Shown here piece by piece: positions 44,026 to 52,986 of a DNA stretch of 64,000 nt. The translations under genes were made by a program, and so were the position numbers. The notes under the pieces were generated by a model. The model did not search any database. It saw only the letters and a program-made list of their open reading frames with translations, and was not told where the DNA came from. This DNA comes from Dysgonomonas sp. 511 (lineage in GTDB: Bacteria > Bacteroidota > Bacteroidia > Bacteroidales > Dysgonomonadaceae): positions 1-64,000 of the forward strand of contig NZ_QVMQ01000009.1 of NCBI RefSeq assembly GCF_010501105.1, in the 5' to 3' direction. The number at the start of each line of letters is the position of its first letter. Positions within the stretch are counted from its first letter, which is position 1.

Positions 44026-44730
44026 ATGGAAAAAACAATATTCTTCGCCCCCGACATATTGGCCAATACCGAACTGCCTGCCGAGGAAGCACAACACTGC
44101 ATAAAAGTATTGCGCAAGAAGGAAGGAGACGAAATACTTATTGCCGACGGCAAAGGGAACTTCTACGACGCAGAGATAATACAAGCCAATGCAAAGCATT
44201 GCATTGTAAATATTACCAAAACCATAGCCCAACCCAAAAACTGGGATTTCGGCCTGCAAATAGCCTTTGCCCCTACCAAAAATATGGACAGGACAGAATG
44301 GTTTGCCGAAAAAGCTGCCGAAATCGGCATCGACCGCATTTCGCCGCTCCTCTGCCGCTATTCCGAACGCAAAGAGATAAAGCCCCAGCGGATAGAAAAA
44401 ATCCTCGTATCGGCAATGAAACAATCGCAGAAAGCACTTCTTCCCCGCTTGGATGATATGACCCCGTTCTCTGAGTTCGTAAAACAAGGCTTCGATGGGA
44501 AAAAGTATATAGCCCACTGCCATCCGGGCGAGAAGAAACTGCTGAAAGAAGTATATAGCAAAGGTGAAGATGCACTGATACTGATAGGTCCCGAAGGCGA
44601 TTTTTCGGAACAGGAAGTAGCAGAAGCAATAGCAAACGGGTTCCGGCCGGTTTCGTTGGGCGAAAGCCGCCTGCGCACCGAAACAGCGGCGTTGGTAGCC
44701 TGCCATACGATACATGTACTCAACCAATAG
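44026..44730 (+). CDS. rsmE: 16S rRNA (uracil-1498-N3)-methyltransferase RsmE
   Basis: A 234-residue SPOUT methyltransferase that makes m3U1498 in 16S rRNA. The N-terminal PUA-like part has AEEAQHCIKVLRKKEGDEI. The knot domain shows TEWFAEKAAEIGIDRISPLL, a run of CRYSERKEIK, IGPEGDFSEQE (SAM-binding loop), and LGESRLRTETAALVACHTIH, which closes the trefoil knot. Length and motifs are complete. The start ATG follows the previous stop by one base. Confidence 0.95.
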   Translation: MEKTIFFAPDILANTELPAEEAQHCIKVLRKKEGDEILIADGKGNFYDAEIIQANAKHCIVNITKTIAQPKNWDFGLQIAFAPTKNMDRTEWFAEKAAEIGIDRISPLLCRYSERKEIKPQRIEKILVSAMKQSQKALLPRLDDMTPFSEFVKQGFDGKKYIAHCHPGEKKLLKEVYSKGEDALILIGPEGDFSEQEVAEAIANGFRPVSLGESRLRTETAALVACHTIHVLNQ

Positions 44731-44855
44731 GCAGCCAGACCGAACAATATAGCGAAAGAAAATAGGAATCCTCCGATACAAACATTACTTTCGTATTTTG
44801 AGCGGAATATATAAATTTATATCCTTAGTAAGATAAAACTTAATAACCAAGAAAA

Positions 44856-45710
44856 ATGAAAACCTTAAAGTATTTACTTCCAATCCTTTTATTACTTTTC
44901 TCCGTCTCCGTATTTTCACAAAAAAGAAAAGTGCATGTTCCGAAATCAATAATATTGGCCAATCCCGAAGACGCTGAAGATAGCCCTAGAGAAAAGTATA
45001 AATTTGACAAAATGTTTCGTTTCCAATCCAGCAGTTATGAATGCAAAGACGCTCTCGTATATGCACCTGTATCAAGAGATGTCAATTTGAAATATGAAAA
45101 AAACAGCGATGCTATTATAGAAGGTAACATTTTGGAGACGACTTGCACTTTTGTAGGAGAATCTGTTAAACTCGACCATATTCTCTCAAACTATAAATTT
45201 ACTTACGATGCCGACAAGGTACTTATATCGCTGAAATACCAGAAAGATAATTTTGAAGGGGATATGAAGATAAACGAAAATAGCGAGTTATTATCATCGA
45301 AAATCCGTTTCGACAACTTCTCTAACCTTAAATACGATGCCAAAGGCAATCTCGTTTCATTTGAATGGTCGAAGGAAGAGTTCAAATTCGAATACGATGA
45401 TAAGAGTGGAATCTTTAGTGATATAAAATTCCAGAAATGGGTTGCTCCTTTCTTTTTTTCTGATAATGTAGACTGTCTCCCTATTGCCGTACTTAACCGA
45501 GGTACACTTGTAAATAATGTAACTAAGGCAGTAAGAAATGAAAAAATGCCGGATGGAACTATCCAAACTACTACCATAACAATTGCTTATAAGTATGATT
45601 CGGAAAATTTTCCTTACGAATTTGAATTGAAAATGGAGAAAAATGATGCACCTGATAATATAAAAATTTACAATGGAAAAGTAGTTTATGATATAAAAAA
45701 AGCCAAATAG
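44856..45710 (+). CDS. Exported protein of unknown function
   Basis: 284 residues with a clear signal peptide, MKTLKYLLPILLLLFSVSVF, cleaved near SQK. The mature protein is rich in beta-strand and charged residues with repeated KYDAKGNLVSFEWSKEEFKF-like segments, as in RHS/YD-like or DUF4595-type Bacteroidetes secreted proteins. No Cys lipobox, no catalytic motif. The coding sequence is more AT-rich than its neighbours. It stands alone, with the hairpin at 45733-45779 after it. Confidence 0.6.
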   Translation: MKTLKYLLPILLLLFSVSVFSQKRKVHVPKSIILANPEDAEDSPREKYKFDKMFRFQSSSYECKDALVYAPVSRDVNLKYEKNSDAIIEGNILETTCTFVGESVKLDHILSNYKFTYDADKVLISLKYQKDNFEGDMKINENSELLSSKIRFDNFSNLKYDAKGNLVSFEWSKEEFKFEYDDKSGIFSDIKFQKWVAPFFFSDNVDCLPIAVLNRGTLVNNVTKAVRNEKMPDGTIQTTTITIAYKYDSENFPYEFELKMEKNDAPDNIKIYNGKVVYDIKKAK

Positions 45711-45732
45711 GTTCAGCACCACCAACATTTTC

Positions 45733-45779
45733 ACTAAGAGCCTGTTTAAATTTCGCTAAAATTTAAACAGGCTCTTAGT
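45733..45779. repeat. Perfect 21-base inverted repeat (GTTTAAATTT family)
   Basis: Arms 45733-45753 (ACTAAGAGCCTGTTTAAATT and one more base) and 45759-45779 pair perfectly around loop CGCTA. It is the shortest form of the family seen at 18970-19169 and looks like two fused terminal repeats. An AGTAACTGTTAGGAAATA module follows directly. It can act as a terminator between the convergent genes at 45710 and 45990. The remaining 210 bases to 45989 hold no gene. Confidence 0.7.
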
Positions 45780-45989
45780 AACTGTTAGGAAATATCTCGT
45801 TCCCATTTTCAGAATTGTTTTAGAGATAATTTTTTCATCCGCGAAGCGATAGTAGCGGGCTACTTGAGCTGAGTGAATGAAAAAATTAGCCGACAACAGA
45901 ATAGGAAATCGTCAGGATAGCAAAAAAGCCGGATATAAAGACAAAGCATAATATTCCTTCTTTTATAGAGACCAAGAGGGTGGAATATT

Positions 45990-46949
45990 TTATTCGAGAT
46001 AAAGCCGCCTCATCCTTACAATATCTACCTTGAGCGTATTGGTCAGGAAATTCATAATAGTGCCGTGATCCCTCTTTATCTGGTTTATTCCCGCTTGCAG
46101 GAACATTCGCTTTACAGTGAATATAGACTCCGCACGCGGATATTTGGCAATGAAAGCATCATACTTGTCGCTCAGGTATATTTTCGACGACAGGTAATCT
46201 TCCATTACCGTCTCTTCGTCGACACCCAGCGAGAAAAGCACTAAAGCCGCCGCCATGCCTGCACGGTCTTTTCCTGCCGAACAATGAAATAGGATAGGCG
46301 CACTCAGATGGTTTTGCACAATGGCAAAAAATATACGGAAAGCCCTTACACAAGCAGGGTCGCTAACCAACAGGCGGTTCATATGCTTCATGTGGGCATC
46401 TATATTTGTCTTGAGCAGATTAGCCTGGATACCCTCAGTACTAAGGTTGCCCGGAGTGATGGCTATGGGGTATGTAAAGTGCACTGTAGAAGGCAGCCTA
46501 TCGGGCGAACGGCGGGTTTCGCCTTGTGCCCTGAAATCAATAACAGAAGTGAGGGGCAGGCTCGACAGGTATTTAATATCTTCGTTCGTAAGGTTCGACA
46601 ATTCATCGCCCCTGAATAGTTTCCCCCATTTCACCCTGCGTCCTTCTTTGGTAACAAAGCCACCCAGATCGCGAAAGTTGTAACCACCTGCCATCGGCAA
46701 GTGACGCTCCGACAATACGAACCGCTCATCATCGCCCGCAACCAGCTCGAAGTAAATGCGGCAAGACGTGCTGACGGCAAGATGGAAAGTACCGCTGCCC
46801 GTGCCGCGCAAGACAGGTATCAAACGGTTGATAGATTCCACAGTATGCCCCGCATACAAAGCCCATTCTCCCTGAGCATCAATCTCAAGGCTGGCTTCTT
46901 TGCTGAGTTTGTTTCTTATTATCTGAGCTTTGCGGATCTGTTTATCCAT
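45990..46949 (-). CDS. Tyrosine/dual-specificity phosphatase (Y_phosphatase3)
   Basis: A 319-residue protein-tyrosine phosphatase of the PF13350 type. An N-terminal beta-rich domain (about 1-85) leads to NFRDLGGFVTKEGRRVKWGK and then the P-loop HCSAGKDRAGMAAALVLFSL. The CX5R signature is complete (Cys, then SAGKD, then Arg). The general-acid region is not certain. No signal peptide, unlike its divergent paralogue at 47273. Phosphotyrosine or phosphoinositide substrates are both known in the family. The promoter box TATCTTTG on the minus strand (47030-47037) lies in a degenerate copy of the GTTTAAATTT repeat. Confidence 0.87.
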   Translation of the reverse strand: MDKQIRKAQIIRNKLSKEASLEIDAQGEWALYAGHTVESINRLIPVLRGTGSGTFHLAVSTSCRIYFELVAGDDERFVLSERHLPMAGGYNFRDLGGFVTKEGRRVKWGKLFRGDELSNLTNEDIKYLSSLPLTSVIDFRAQGETRRSPDRLPSTVHFTYPIAITPGNLSTEGIQANLLKTNIDAHMKHMNRLLVSDPACVRAFRIFFAIVQNHLSAPILFHCSAGKDRAGMAAALVLFSLGVDEETVMEDYLSSKIYLSDKYDAFIAKYPRAESIFTVKRMFLQAGINQIKRDHGTIMNFLTNTLKVDIVRMRRLYLE

Positions 46950-47272
46950 ATAGATAGATTATCTTACACACGAAGTTTTATTGCCGGTACACGCTGGTAT
47001 TGATTTAAAAGGCTTTTTAATTTAGATAGCAAAGATATAGAATTAGTTTGTATATCCGGTGTTAAACACCTAAATAGTAGCCAACTGCAAAAAAAAGGTA
47101 AAACTTCGCAAAAAAAGGCGGATATATTGTTATTATTTACCGACTTGTTTATCTTTGTTACAAACGGTAATGGGGGTTTTTACCCTATTCACAAAAATCT
47201 GACTATCAATTCCGGTAACCGGTAAATTAAAAAATCAAGACAATTGTAATATCTGAACATTAAAGAATCTGC
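46950..47272. other. Divergent intergenic region between phosphatase paralogues
   Basis: No gene in 323 bases. On the minus strand TATCTTTG (47030-47037) is the likely -7 box for the phosphatase at 46949. Just beside it AAGGCTTTTTAATTTAGATA (from about 47010) is a degenerate end of the dispersed GTTTAAATTT repeat. A promoter for the plus-strand lipoprotein must lie in the second half; no clear box was found. Confidence 0.5.
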
Positions 47273-48337
47273 ATGAGGCTTAACAGTATTATTCCCCTGG
47301 CTTTTTTACTTGCGCTTTACAGTTGTTCCACAAGACCAATAATAACCGTTTTGTGCGAAAAAGACTATAAAGGTAACTATATACTGAAATGGGAAACTTA
47401 TCCGGAAATAGACAATGCGAGCGTAGAAATATTCGAATCGGACAACGACAGCGTATTCCCATCTACCCCGACTCTGGTTGCAAGTTCGAACGATTATATA
47501 GCGATTATCAAAGATTCGCTGCAAAACAGGCCCCTGAGGCATCGCAAATTCTTCAAGGTGAAAATAGCCGGCATAGTATCCGACATAATAAGCAACCGGT
47601 TCTTCGAACTGGACAGCGTACAGAACTTCAGGGATATAGGTGGCTACATCACAAACGACAACCGGCGGGTAAAATGGGGCAAGGTATTCCGTTCGGGCAG
47701 CATAAGGCATATGACCACAGGCGACAGCCTCGAACTAAACAGCCTTGATATAAAAACGGTGATAGATTTAAGGTCGGAAGATGCAAAGATACAAAGCATA
47801 GACCGCTACCACAATGTGAACTACGTACGGCTGCCTATTGCAATAGACGGATATAATTCGATAACAAAAAAGGTGCTGGAGGGGAAATTCCTGCGCGACG
47901 ATGCTATCATGTATATGCAGAGTACATACCGCGATATGGTTTACAACTATACACAGCAATATACAAAGCTTTTCGACTACTTGTGCAACGAAAAAAATTA
48001 CCCTGTAATGCTCCATTGCTATCTGGGAAAAGACCAGTCGGGGATGGCGGCGTATTTCCTGCTGAAAGCCCTCGATGTACCTATGGATGATATCGAGATG
48101 GATTATATGGGGTCGGCAATAGGGATAGACCGCACCAAACTGGTAAAGAACGCCGACAGCCTTTCGGAATCGAGGCAGGAGGCTTTCACCATGCTGACCA
48201 AGACAGACCTTGCCTACCTCAAATATGGCATATCGTGCATCAGGGAAAAAAGCGGTTCGATAGAGAATTACCTTGTCAACGAGCTTGGGCTGACTCCTGA
48301 GAAACGGAACAAGCTGAAAAAGATACTATTGTATTAA
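47273..48337 (+). CDS. Lipoprotein pseudophosphatase, paralogue of 45990 gene
   Basis: 354 residues. A lipoprotein signal MRLNSIIPLAFLLALYSCST (lipobox Cys 18) is followed by a beta-rich domain and then NFRDIGGYITNDNRRVKWGK, aligned with the neighbour's NFRDLGG region. The P-loop reads HCYLGKDQSGMAAYFLLKAL: the catalytic Cys is kept, but the essential Arg of CX5R is Gln. Hydrolysis is therefore doubtful, and a binding role is more likely. It is divergently transcribed from the intact paralogue. A repeat copy (48339-48360) starts directly after its stop codon. Confidence 0.82.
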   Translation: MRLNSIIPLAFLLALYSCSTRPIITVLCEKDYKGNYILKWETYPEIDNASVEIFESDNDSVFPSTPTLVASSNDYIAIIKDSLQNRPLRHRKFFKVKIAGIVSDIISNRFFELDSVQNFRDIGGYITNDNRRVKWGKVFRSGSIRHMTTGDSLELNSLDIKTVIDLRSEDAKIQSIDRYHNVNYVRLPIAIDGYNSITKKVLEGKFLRDDAIMYMQSTYRDMVYNYTQQYTKLFDYLCNEKNYPVMLHCYLGKDQSGMAAYFLLKALDVPMDDIEMDYMGSAIGIDRTKLVKNADSLSESRQEAFTMLTKTDLAYLKYGISCIREKSGSIENYLVNELGLTPEKRNKLKKILLY

Positions 48338-48338
48338 G

Positions 48339-48360
48339 AGTCTGTTTAAATTTTATAGCA
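48339..48360. repeat. Solo end of the GTTTAAATTT repeat
   Basis: A 22-base block identical to 18970-18991 begins two bases after the stop codon of the pseudophosphatase and then changes into unrelated sequence. It abuts the GC-rich element that starts at about 48391. Confidence 0.55.
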
Positions 48361-48390
48361 GTTAGAATCTAGCTACAAAACAATCCTTTA

Positions 48391-48706
48391 TATACTGCGC
48401 GCAATCACAGATTGGCTCCGCTTCGCTCTGCCCAACAAGAGTTTGCTACAATTCTAGTCGTGCGTCAGCGGACGTGCATTAGTTCCGCAGGCGGGAACCT
48501 GTCCGGTGAAGACGGCGTAGAAAGGGATGGGGCATAGCCCGTTTATCCCTTTCTGCCGGCAAACCGTTGACAGGTCGCCGAGGGACGAAGCACTAGCCTT
48601 TTGCTTCCTTTTGGGCAATGCCAAAAGGGAGGCCAAGCCCGGGAGGGCGCGGCAGGATGAGTTAAAGATAAGACATTTAACTCAAGATGGCTTTTATGTA
48701 GTATAT
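48391..48706. repeat. GC-rich structured element, short copy
   Basis: About 316 bases of GC-rich non-coding DNA. It is the inverted counterpart of 52987-53533, with roughly 260 bases of near-identity plus matching outer ends and about 230 bases missing in the middle. The ends carry TATACTGC-type inverted termini. Inside are hairpins such as CCTTTTGGGCAATGCCAAAAGG-like (48608-48631). Short open frames inside (for example the one reading PFIPFCRQTVDRSPRDEALA) are not conserved by start or context and are not counted as genes. Confidence 0.7.
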
Positions 48707-48739
48707 AGAAGAATGTATAATTCTACTACCGATTGGTAG

Positions 48740-49585
48740 CTAAAATTCAAACTCCCGCAATTTCCCTACTATCTTCACCGCTTCCACAGCTTCTTTTACA
48801 TCGTGTACGCGCAAGATATCAGCACCGTTTTGCAGGGCGAAGGTATTTAATACAGTCGTACCATTGAGGCTTTCTTCGGGAGTAGTGCTCAGCAGGTTGG
48901 CTATCATTCTCTTGCGGGAGATACCCACAAGCAAGGGAAGATTGAATACGGAGAATCCGCGTAATGCAGCCATCAACTCATAGTTCTGGTCCAATGTCTT
49001 GCTGAACCCGAAGCCTGGATCGAGAATAACATCGTTTATCCCCAGCATATGCAGCTCTTCCACCTTCCGCGAGAAATATAAAAAGATATCTTGTATCAAG
49101 TCGTTGTAATCGGTCAGTGCAGTCATTGTCTGAGGAGTTCCCCTCATGTGCATCAGTATATACGGCACATTGAGGCCGGCAGCTACCGTAAACATTGTTT
49201 TGTCCATCTCCCCGCCCGAAATATCATTGATAATAGCCACTCCATGCTCTTCGACACAAAAACGGGCAACATCGCCATAAAAAGTATCGACAGACATGAT
49301 GACTCCGGGAAACTCCCTGTTGATAACAGGCAAGGCAAACTGGAGGCGTTCGACCTCTTCCTTTGCCGAGAGCAATGTAGAAGTAGGACGTGTAGACTGT
49401 GCGCCGATATCGACAATAGTCCCTCCCTGCGACAGTATCTCCCCTACCCTTTCTATTATCTGATGCTCGGATGCCTTGCGGCTACCGGCATAGAACGAAT
49501 CGGGTGTTATATTCAATATCCCCATTACAAGGGGCGTGGACAGGTCGAGCAGGTCGCCTTTTATATTGATTGCTTTTGATGACAT
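48740..49585 (-). CDS. folP: Dihydropteroate synthase
   Basis: Joins p-aminobenzoate with hydroxymethyl-dihydropterin diphosphate in folate synthesis, the target of sulfonamides. It is 281 residues. Motifs are MGILNITPDSFYAGSR (residues about 20-35), IVDIGAQSTRPTS, MSVDTFYGDVA, IINDISGGEMD, LHMRGTPQTM, VILDPGFGFSKTLDQN, LVGISRKRMIA and a C-terminal ILRVHDVKE. It is the last gene in a minus-strand run yicC-gmk-nadD-pepP-folP, 8 bases after the peptidase gene. Confidence 0.95.
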   Translation of the reverse strand: MSSKAINIKGDLLDLSTPLVMGILNITPDSFYAGSRKASEHQIIERVGEILSQGGTIVDIGAQSTRPTSTLLSAKEEVERLQFALPVINREFPGVIMSVDTFYGDVARFCVEEHGVAIINDISGGEMDKTMFTVAAGLNVPYILMHMRGTPQTMTALTDYNDLIQDIFLYFSRKVEELHMLGINDVILDPGFGFSKTLDQNYELMAALRGFSVFNLPLLVGISRKRMIANLLSTTPEESLNGTTVLNTFALQNGADILRVHDVKEAVEAVKIVGKLREFEF

Positions 49586-49593
49586 ATGGCGGT

Positions 49594-50769
49594 TTACAAT
49601 TCTATTATTCCTTCGTCCAGTACAGTTAGTTTTTCGATGCCGTCTTCCGTTACCAGATACGTATTTTCAATACCTACCGCACCCACTTCGGGTATAACGA
49701 ATTTAGGCTCTAGCGCAAAAATCACATTCGGTTCGAATACTTCGCGCGAACGTGGAGTCATTACAGGAGGTTCGTTTATTTCGAGCCCTACGCCGTGGCC
49801 GACAAATTTGGCCTGCTGCCTGGTTCCCATAAAGTATGGCTCAAGGTTGTTTTGCTTCACCATCTCCATCGCAACATTATATACATCGGCACAACCCGTT
49901 CCCGGTTTGGTCATATCCATTACACGATTGTGTATATCGATGGAAACCTGATGGGCACGATAGGCGATATCTAAGGTGCGGCCGGCAGAGAAAACCCTTG
50001 TCATATCGGTCATCCACGGAGTATAGTTTCCTGCCATGTCTACCATGATGGTTTGCCCGCTTTTTATCTTTTCGCCCGATGCGCCAATGGGCAATGTCGG
50101 TGTTGCACCTGCTCCGCCGAGGGCAAAGTCGAAAGGAGAAGGGGCTTCGGCGTTTTCGCCAACCAGAAGGCTCCCCATATAGATATCCATGTTTTCGCCA
50201 TAGCTGCGGAATATACCCATAGAGCCATGCTGGCGCATAAGCTTTTCTATTTCTATTTGCAGCTCAATGTCTGTCATTCCCGGCTTATAGATATCCGGTA
50301 TCAGCTTATATACAGCTTCGTGCCGGCGGGCACAAATCCTTACCTGCTCTATTTCGAAGGAGCTTTTCACGCTGCGTATCCTGCGCAATAATACGGAGGC
50401 ATTAGCGGCATTCGATATACCGAAGGTGCTCATCAGTCGCGAACATTCGGTATAAGACATCACATCTGTTTCGAGCAATACGGTTTTGGGCAAAGCAATA
50501 CCGCGCGATTGCAGTTCTTCTGCTATTTGCTCGGGTTTGCGGATATAAATCGTATTGTCGAAGGCAATTCCTTCGGGACGCTTGACGAAGTGAACCGGAT
50601 CGCCTTCTGCGGGCAGGTAATAGTAGCCGTTGTAGACTTTTCCCGTCATATAAAATACGTTTACGGCAGTAGTTAATATACATGCTTCTATATTCATCGC
50701 CGCCATTTCTTTCTGAAGGCGTTGCCTGCGCAGTTTCAGGTCTTCCGATAATGCGTTCTGGTAGTTCAT
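49594..50769 (-). CDS. Xaa-Pro aminopeptidase, M24 family
   Basis: 391 residues. An N-terminal creatinase-like domain (about 1-135) is followed by the pita-bread metallopeptidase fold. Metal ligands can be placed in TIMVDMAGNYTPWMTDMTRV (two Asp), KFVGHGVGLEINEPP (His), FALEPKFV (Glu) and VGIENTYLV (Glu). It cleaves N-terminal residues before proline. It is cytosolic, without a signal. It lies 10 bases after nadD and 8 before folP. The fusion into this operon is probably for convenience of expression, with no shared pathway. Confidence 0.9.
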   Translation of the reverse strand: MNYQNALSEDLKLRRQRLQKEMAAMNIEACILTTAVNVFYMTGKVYNGYYYLPAEGDPVHFVKRPEGIAFDNTIYIRKPEQIAEELQSRGIALPKTVLLETDVMSYTECSRLMSTFGISNAANASVLLRRIRSVKSSFEIEQVRICARRHEAVYKLIPDIYKPGMTDIELQIEIEKLMRQHGSMGIFRSYGENMDIYMGSLLVGENAEAPSPFDFALGGAGATPTLPIGASGEKIKSGQTIMVDMAGNYTPWMTDMTRVFSAGRTLDIAYRAHQVSIDIHNRVMDMTKPGTGCADVYNVAMEMVKQNNLEPYFMGTRQQAKFVGHGVGLEINEPPVMTPRSREVFEPNVIFALEPKFVIPEVGAVGIENTYLVTEDGIEKLTVLDEGIIEL

Positions 50770-50779
50770 TTCAATCTCG

Positions 50780-51355
50780 TTATTTATACAATCCTTTCTC
50801 TATAATATATTCAGATACAGCCTCGCTCAGGAACGGATGCATATTCTTCCCCGCCTTTATCCCATCCCTGACAAAGGTGGAGGATATCTCTACGATAGGC
50901 GAATCCAATGCTTCCACTTTGCCTCTCTGCTTTGCCGGAATGGTTATGCGGTAGCCCAGCCGTGGATATACCTTGAGCTTGTAATTGTGCAATATACGTT
51001 CGTACTCGAACCATTTTTCAAATACCTCCCAATTGTCGCCCCCTATTATCAGCGTGAAACAATGCTGGGGGTATTCCTCTTGCAGCCGGTCTAGGGTATC
51101 GACAGTGTAGGAAGGGCGCGGCATGGAAAATTCGAAATCGGAGGCCTTCAGTTTATCGTATTTCTGCAAAGCCAGCTGCACCATTTCCAGCCGTACCTGT
51201 TCGTCCAGAAGTTCAGCGTTTTTTTTGAACGGGCTTTGAGGAGTTACCAGGAACCACACTTCGTCTACATCGGTAAACTCGGTGATATAGTTGCCCAAAA
51301 TAATATGTCCTATATGGATAGGATTGAACGAACCCGAAAAGATGCCTATATTCAT
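50780..51355 (-). CDS. nadD: Nicotinate-nucleotide adenylyltransferase
   Basis: Adenylates nicotinate mononucleotide in NAD synthesis. It is 191 residues. The nucleotidyltransferase motifs are GSFNPIHIGHIILGNY (HxGH near 16-19), TLIIGGDNWEVFEKW and the C-terminal VEISSTFVRDGIKAG (ISSTxxR). It overlaps gmk by 4 bases. Confidence 0.95.
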   Translation of the reverse strand: MNIGIFSGSFNPIHIGHIILGNYITEFTDVDEVWFLVTPQSPFKKNAELLDEQVRLEMVQLALQKYDKLKASDFEFSMPRPSYTVDTLDRLQEEYPQHCFTLIIGGDNWEVFEKWFEYERILHNYKLKVYPRLGYRITIPAKQRGKVEALDSPIVEISSTFVRDGIKAGKNMHPFLSEAVSEYIIEKGLYK

Positions 51356-51939
51356 TTTGATACAAAATCGCTTACTACTTCCAATAATTCGCCGAATGCC
51401 TTATCCAGATCATCGTTGACAATGACTACATCGAACCGGGGCGCAAAGGTCAGTTCATATTCTGCTTTGGCTATCCTGCTCTCTATCACTTCCGGCGAAT
51501 CGGTATTGCGCCCTACAAGCCTGCGGCGAAGTTCTTCTATCGACGGAGGCATTATAAAAACGGCCAATGCCTTATCGCCATAAAATTGCTTGATATTGCA
51601 CCCTCCGACTACATCTACATCGAATATGGCGTTTGCCCCGCTATTTAAGATGCGGTCTACTTCCGTTTTCAAAGTACCGTAAAAACGGTCTTCATAAACT
51701 TCTTCGTATTCGAGGAATCCGTCTTCGGCAATTTTTTGCCTGAATTCATCGGGCGTAAAGAAATAATATTCGACTCCATGCTGCTCTGTTCCGCGTGGGG
51801 CACGGCTGGTAGCCGAAACGGAAAATTCCAGATTCAGTGCTTTGTATTCCAGCAGGTAGTTGACCAATGTAGTCTTTCCTGAGCCCGAAGGGGCTGAGAA
51901 AATTATGACCTTTCCTTTTTTATCTTTATCACAGCACAT
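51352..51939 (-). CDS. gmk: Guanylate kinase
   Basis: Phosphorylates GMP to GDP. It is 195 residues. The P-loop is FSAPSGSGKTTLVNYLL (about 15-31). The GMP-binding region has SATSRAPRGTEQHGVEYYFF and FLEYEEVYEDRFYGT; the lid has RRRLVGRNTDSPEVIESRI. The N-terminus MCCDKDKKGKV is a little long but normal for the group. It overlaps both yicC (11 bases) and nadD (4 bases), so the three are tightly coupled. Confidence 0.95.
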   Translation of the reverse strand: MCCDKDKKGKVIIFSAPSGSGKTTLVNYLLEYKALNLEFSVSATSRAPRGTEQHGVEYYFFTPDEFRQKIAEDGFLEYEEVYEDRFYGTLKTEVDRILNSGANAIFDVDVVGGCNIKQFYGDKALAVFIMPPSIEELRRRLVGRNTDSPEVIESRIAKAEYELTFAPRFDVVIVNDDLDKAFGELLEVVSDFVSK

Positions 51940-52801
51940 TAAGCACTTGCTCCTTTATTTGTTCCAGTTCATCTTTCATACGCACTACTATCTGCTGCAT
52001 ATCTGCATGGTTCGATTTAGAACCCATAGTATTGATCTCCCTGCCCATTTCCTGAGCGATGAAGCCTAATTTCTTGCCTTGTCCCGAACCGGCTTTCATG
52101 GTTTCGAGGAAATAGCTGAGATGGTTCGACAGCCTTGTCTTTTCTTCATTTATATCGAGTTTTTCGATGTAGTATATCATCTCTTGTTCGAAACGGTTTT
52201 TATCGTAGTCGAAGTCTTCTATCTTTTGCAGTGCCTCGCTTATGCGCGTTTTTACTTTCTCTACGCGTTCGGCTTCGTAAAGGCTTATTTCCGATAGCAA
52301 TGCCGATATATTGGCTATTTTTTCTTCGAAAAGTTTTTCCAGCATTTCGCCTTCCTGTTTGCGGAATGCCTGCAACTGATGTATAGCCTTGTCTACAGTC
52401 TCGTGCAGCAATTTCCATTCGGCTTCGTCTACTTCCTGCACTTCGTATTTCAGCACATCGGGTAGGCGCAGGAGAACCTGAAACCAGTCGGACGGCTCGT
52501 CTACACCAAGCTTCATTGCCGAATCTTTTATCTGCTTATAATACCCTTCTATCTGATTATGATTTATCTGCGACGATGTCTCGTTACCGATGTTTTCTAC
52601 ATAGATAAGGAAATCGACCTTGCCCCTTTCTACCTGCCGCGAAAGCTGGTTGCGTATCTCCATTTCGTGCTCCTTGTACAGATTGGCTACACGCACGGTG
52701 AGGTCAAGTTGTTTACTGTTCAGGGATTTCACCTCCACCGTTATCTTCCTCTTTTGCAGTTCGGCGGTAGCTTTACCGAAACCCGTCATTGATTGAATCA
52801 T
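51929..52801 (-). CDS. yicC: YicC-family endoribonuclease
   Basis: 290 residues with YicC_N at the start (MIQSMTGFGKATAELQKRKI; VEVKSLNSKQLDLTVR) and the DUF1732 domain at the end (DINEEKTRLSNHLSYFLETM, then GKKLGFIAQEMGREINTMGS and HADMQQIVVRMKDELEQIKE). Such proteins are now known as endoribonucleases in several bacteria. It is the first gene of the five-gene minus-strand operon; the TACTTTTG promoter box is at 52826-52833. Confidence 0.9.
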   Translation of the reverse strand: MIQSMTGFGKATAELQKRKITVEVKSLNSKQLDLTVRVANLYKEHEMEIRNQLSRQVERGKVDFLIYVENIGNETSSQINHNQIEGYYKQIKDSAMKLGVDEPSDWFQVLLRLPDVLKYEVQEVDEAEWKLLHETVDKAIHQLQAFRKQEGEMLEKLFEEKIANISALLSEISLYEAERVEKVKTRISEALQKIEDFDYDKNRFEQEMIYYIEKLDINEEKTRLSNHLSYFLETMKAGSGQGKKLGFIAQEMGREINTMGSKSNHADMQQIVVRMKDELEQIKEQVLNVL

Positions 52802-52825
52802 ATCTTTGTTTTTTTATATTGGCTG

Positions 52826-52833
52826 CAAAAGTA
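52826..52833 (-). promoter_or_regulatory. -7 box (TACTTTTG) for the yicC operon
   Basis: TACTTTTG on the minus strand, 25 bases before the yicC ATG at 52801. It fits TAnnTTTG and is the only such box found upstream of the five-gene operon. Confidence 0.5.
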
Positions 52834-52986
52834 CGCAATTTATTTGTTAATTTTTTATATATGGCATCTTATATGTAGTTAATAGTCAAGCTTATGATAA
52901 AATGATACTTTGACAGGCGTTTTTTGCATATAATGAACAATTTACAGAAATAATACCAATCTGTAGTTAAATTGTATGTTCATTTT

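Noticed and set aside
48527..48739. 70-codon frame inside the GC-rich element (also its counterpart near 52986-53186)
   Set aside because: The frame exists because of the repeat; both copies differ in start and tail and there is no family-like feature. I treat the DNA as non-coding.
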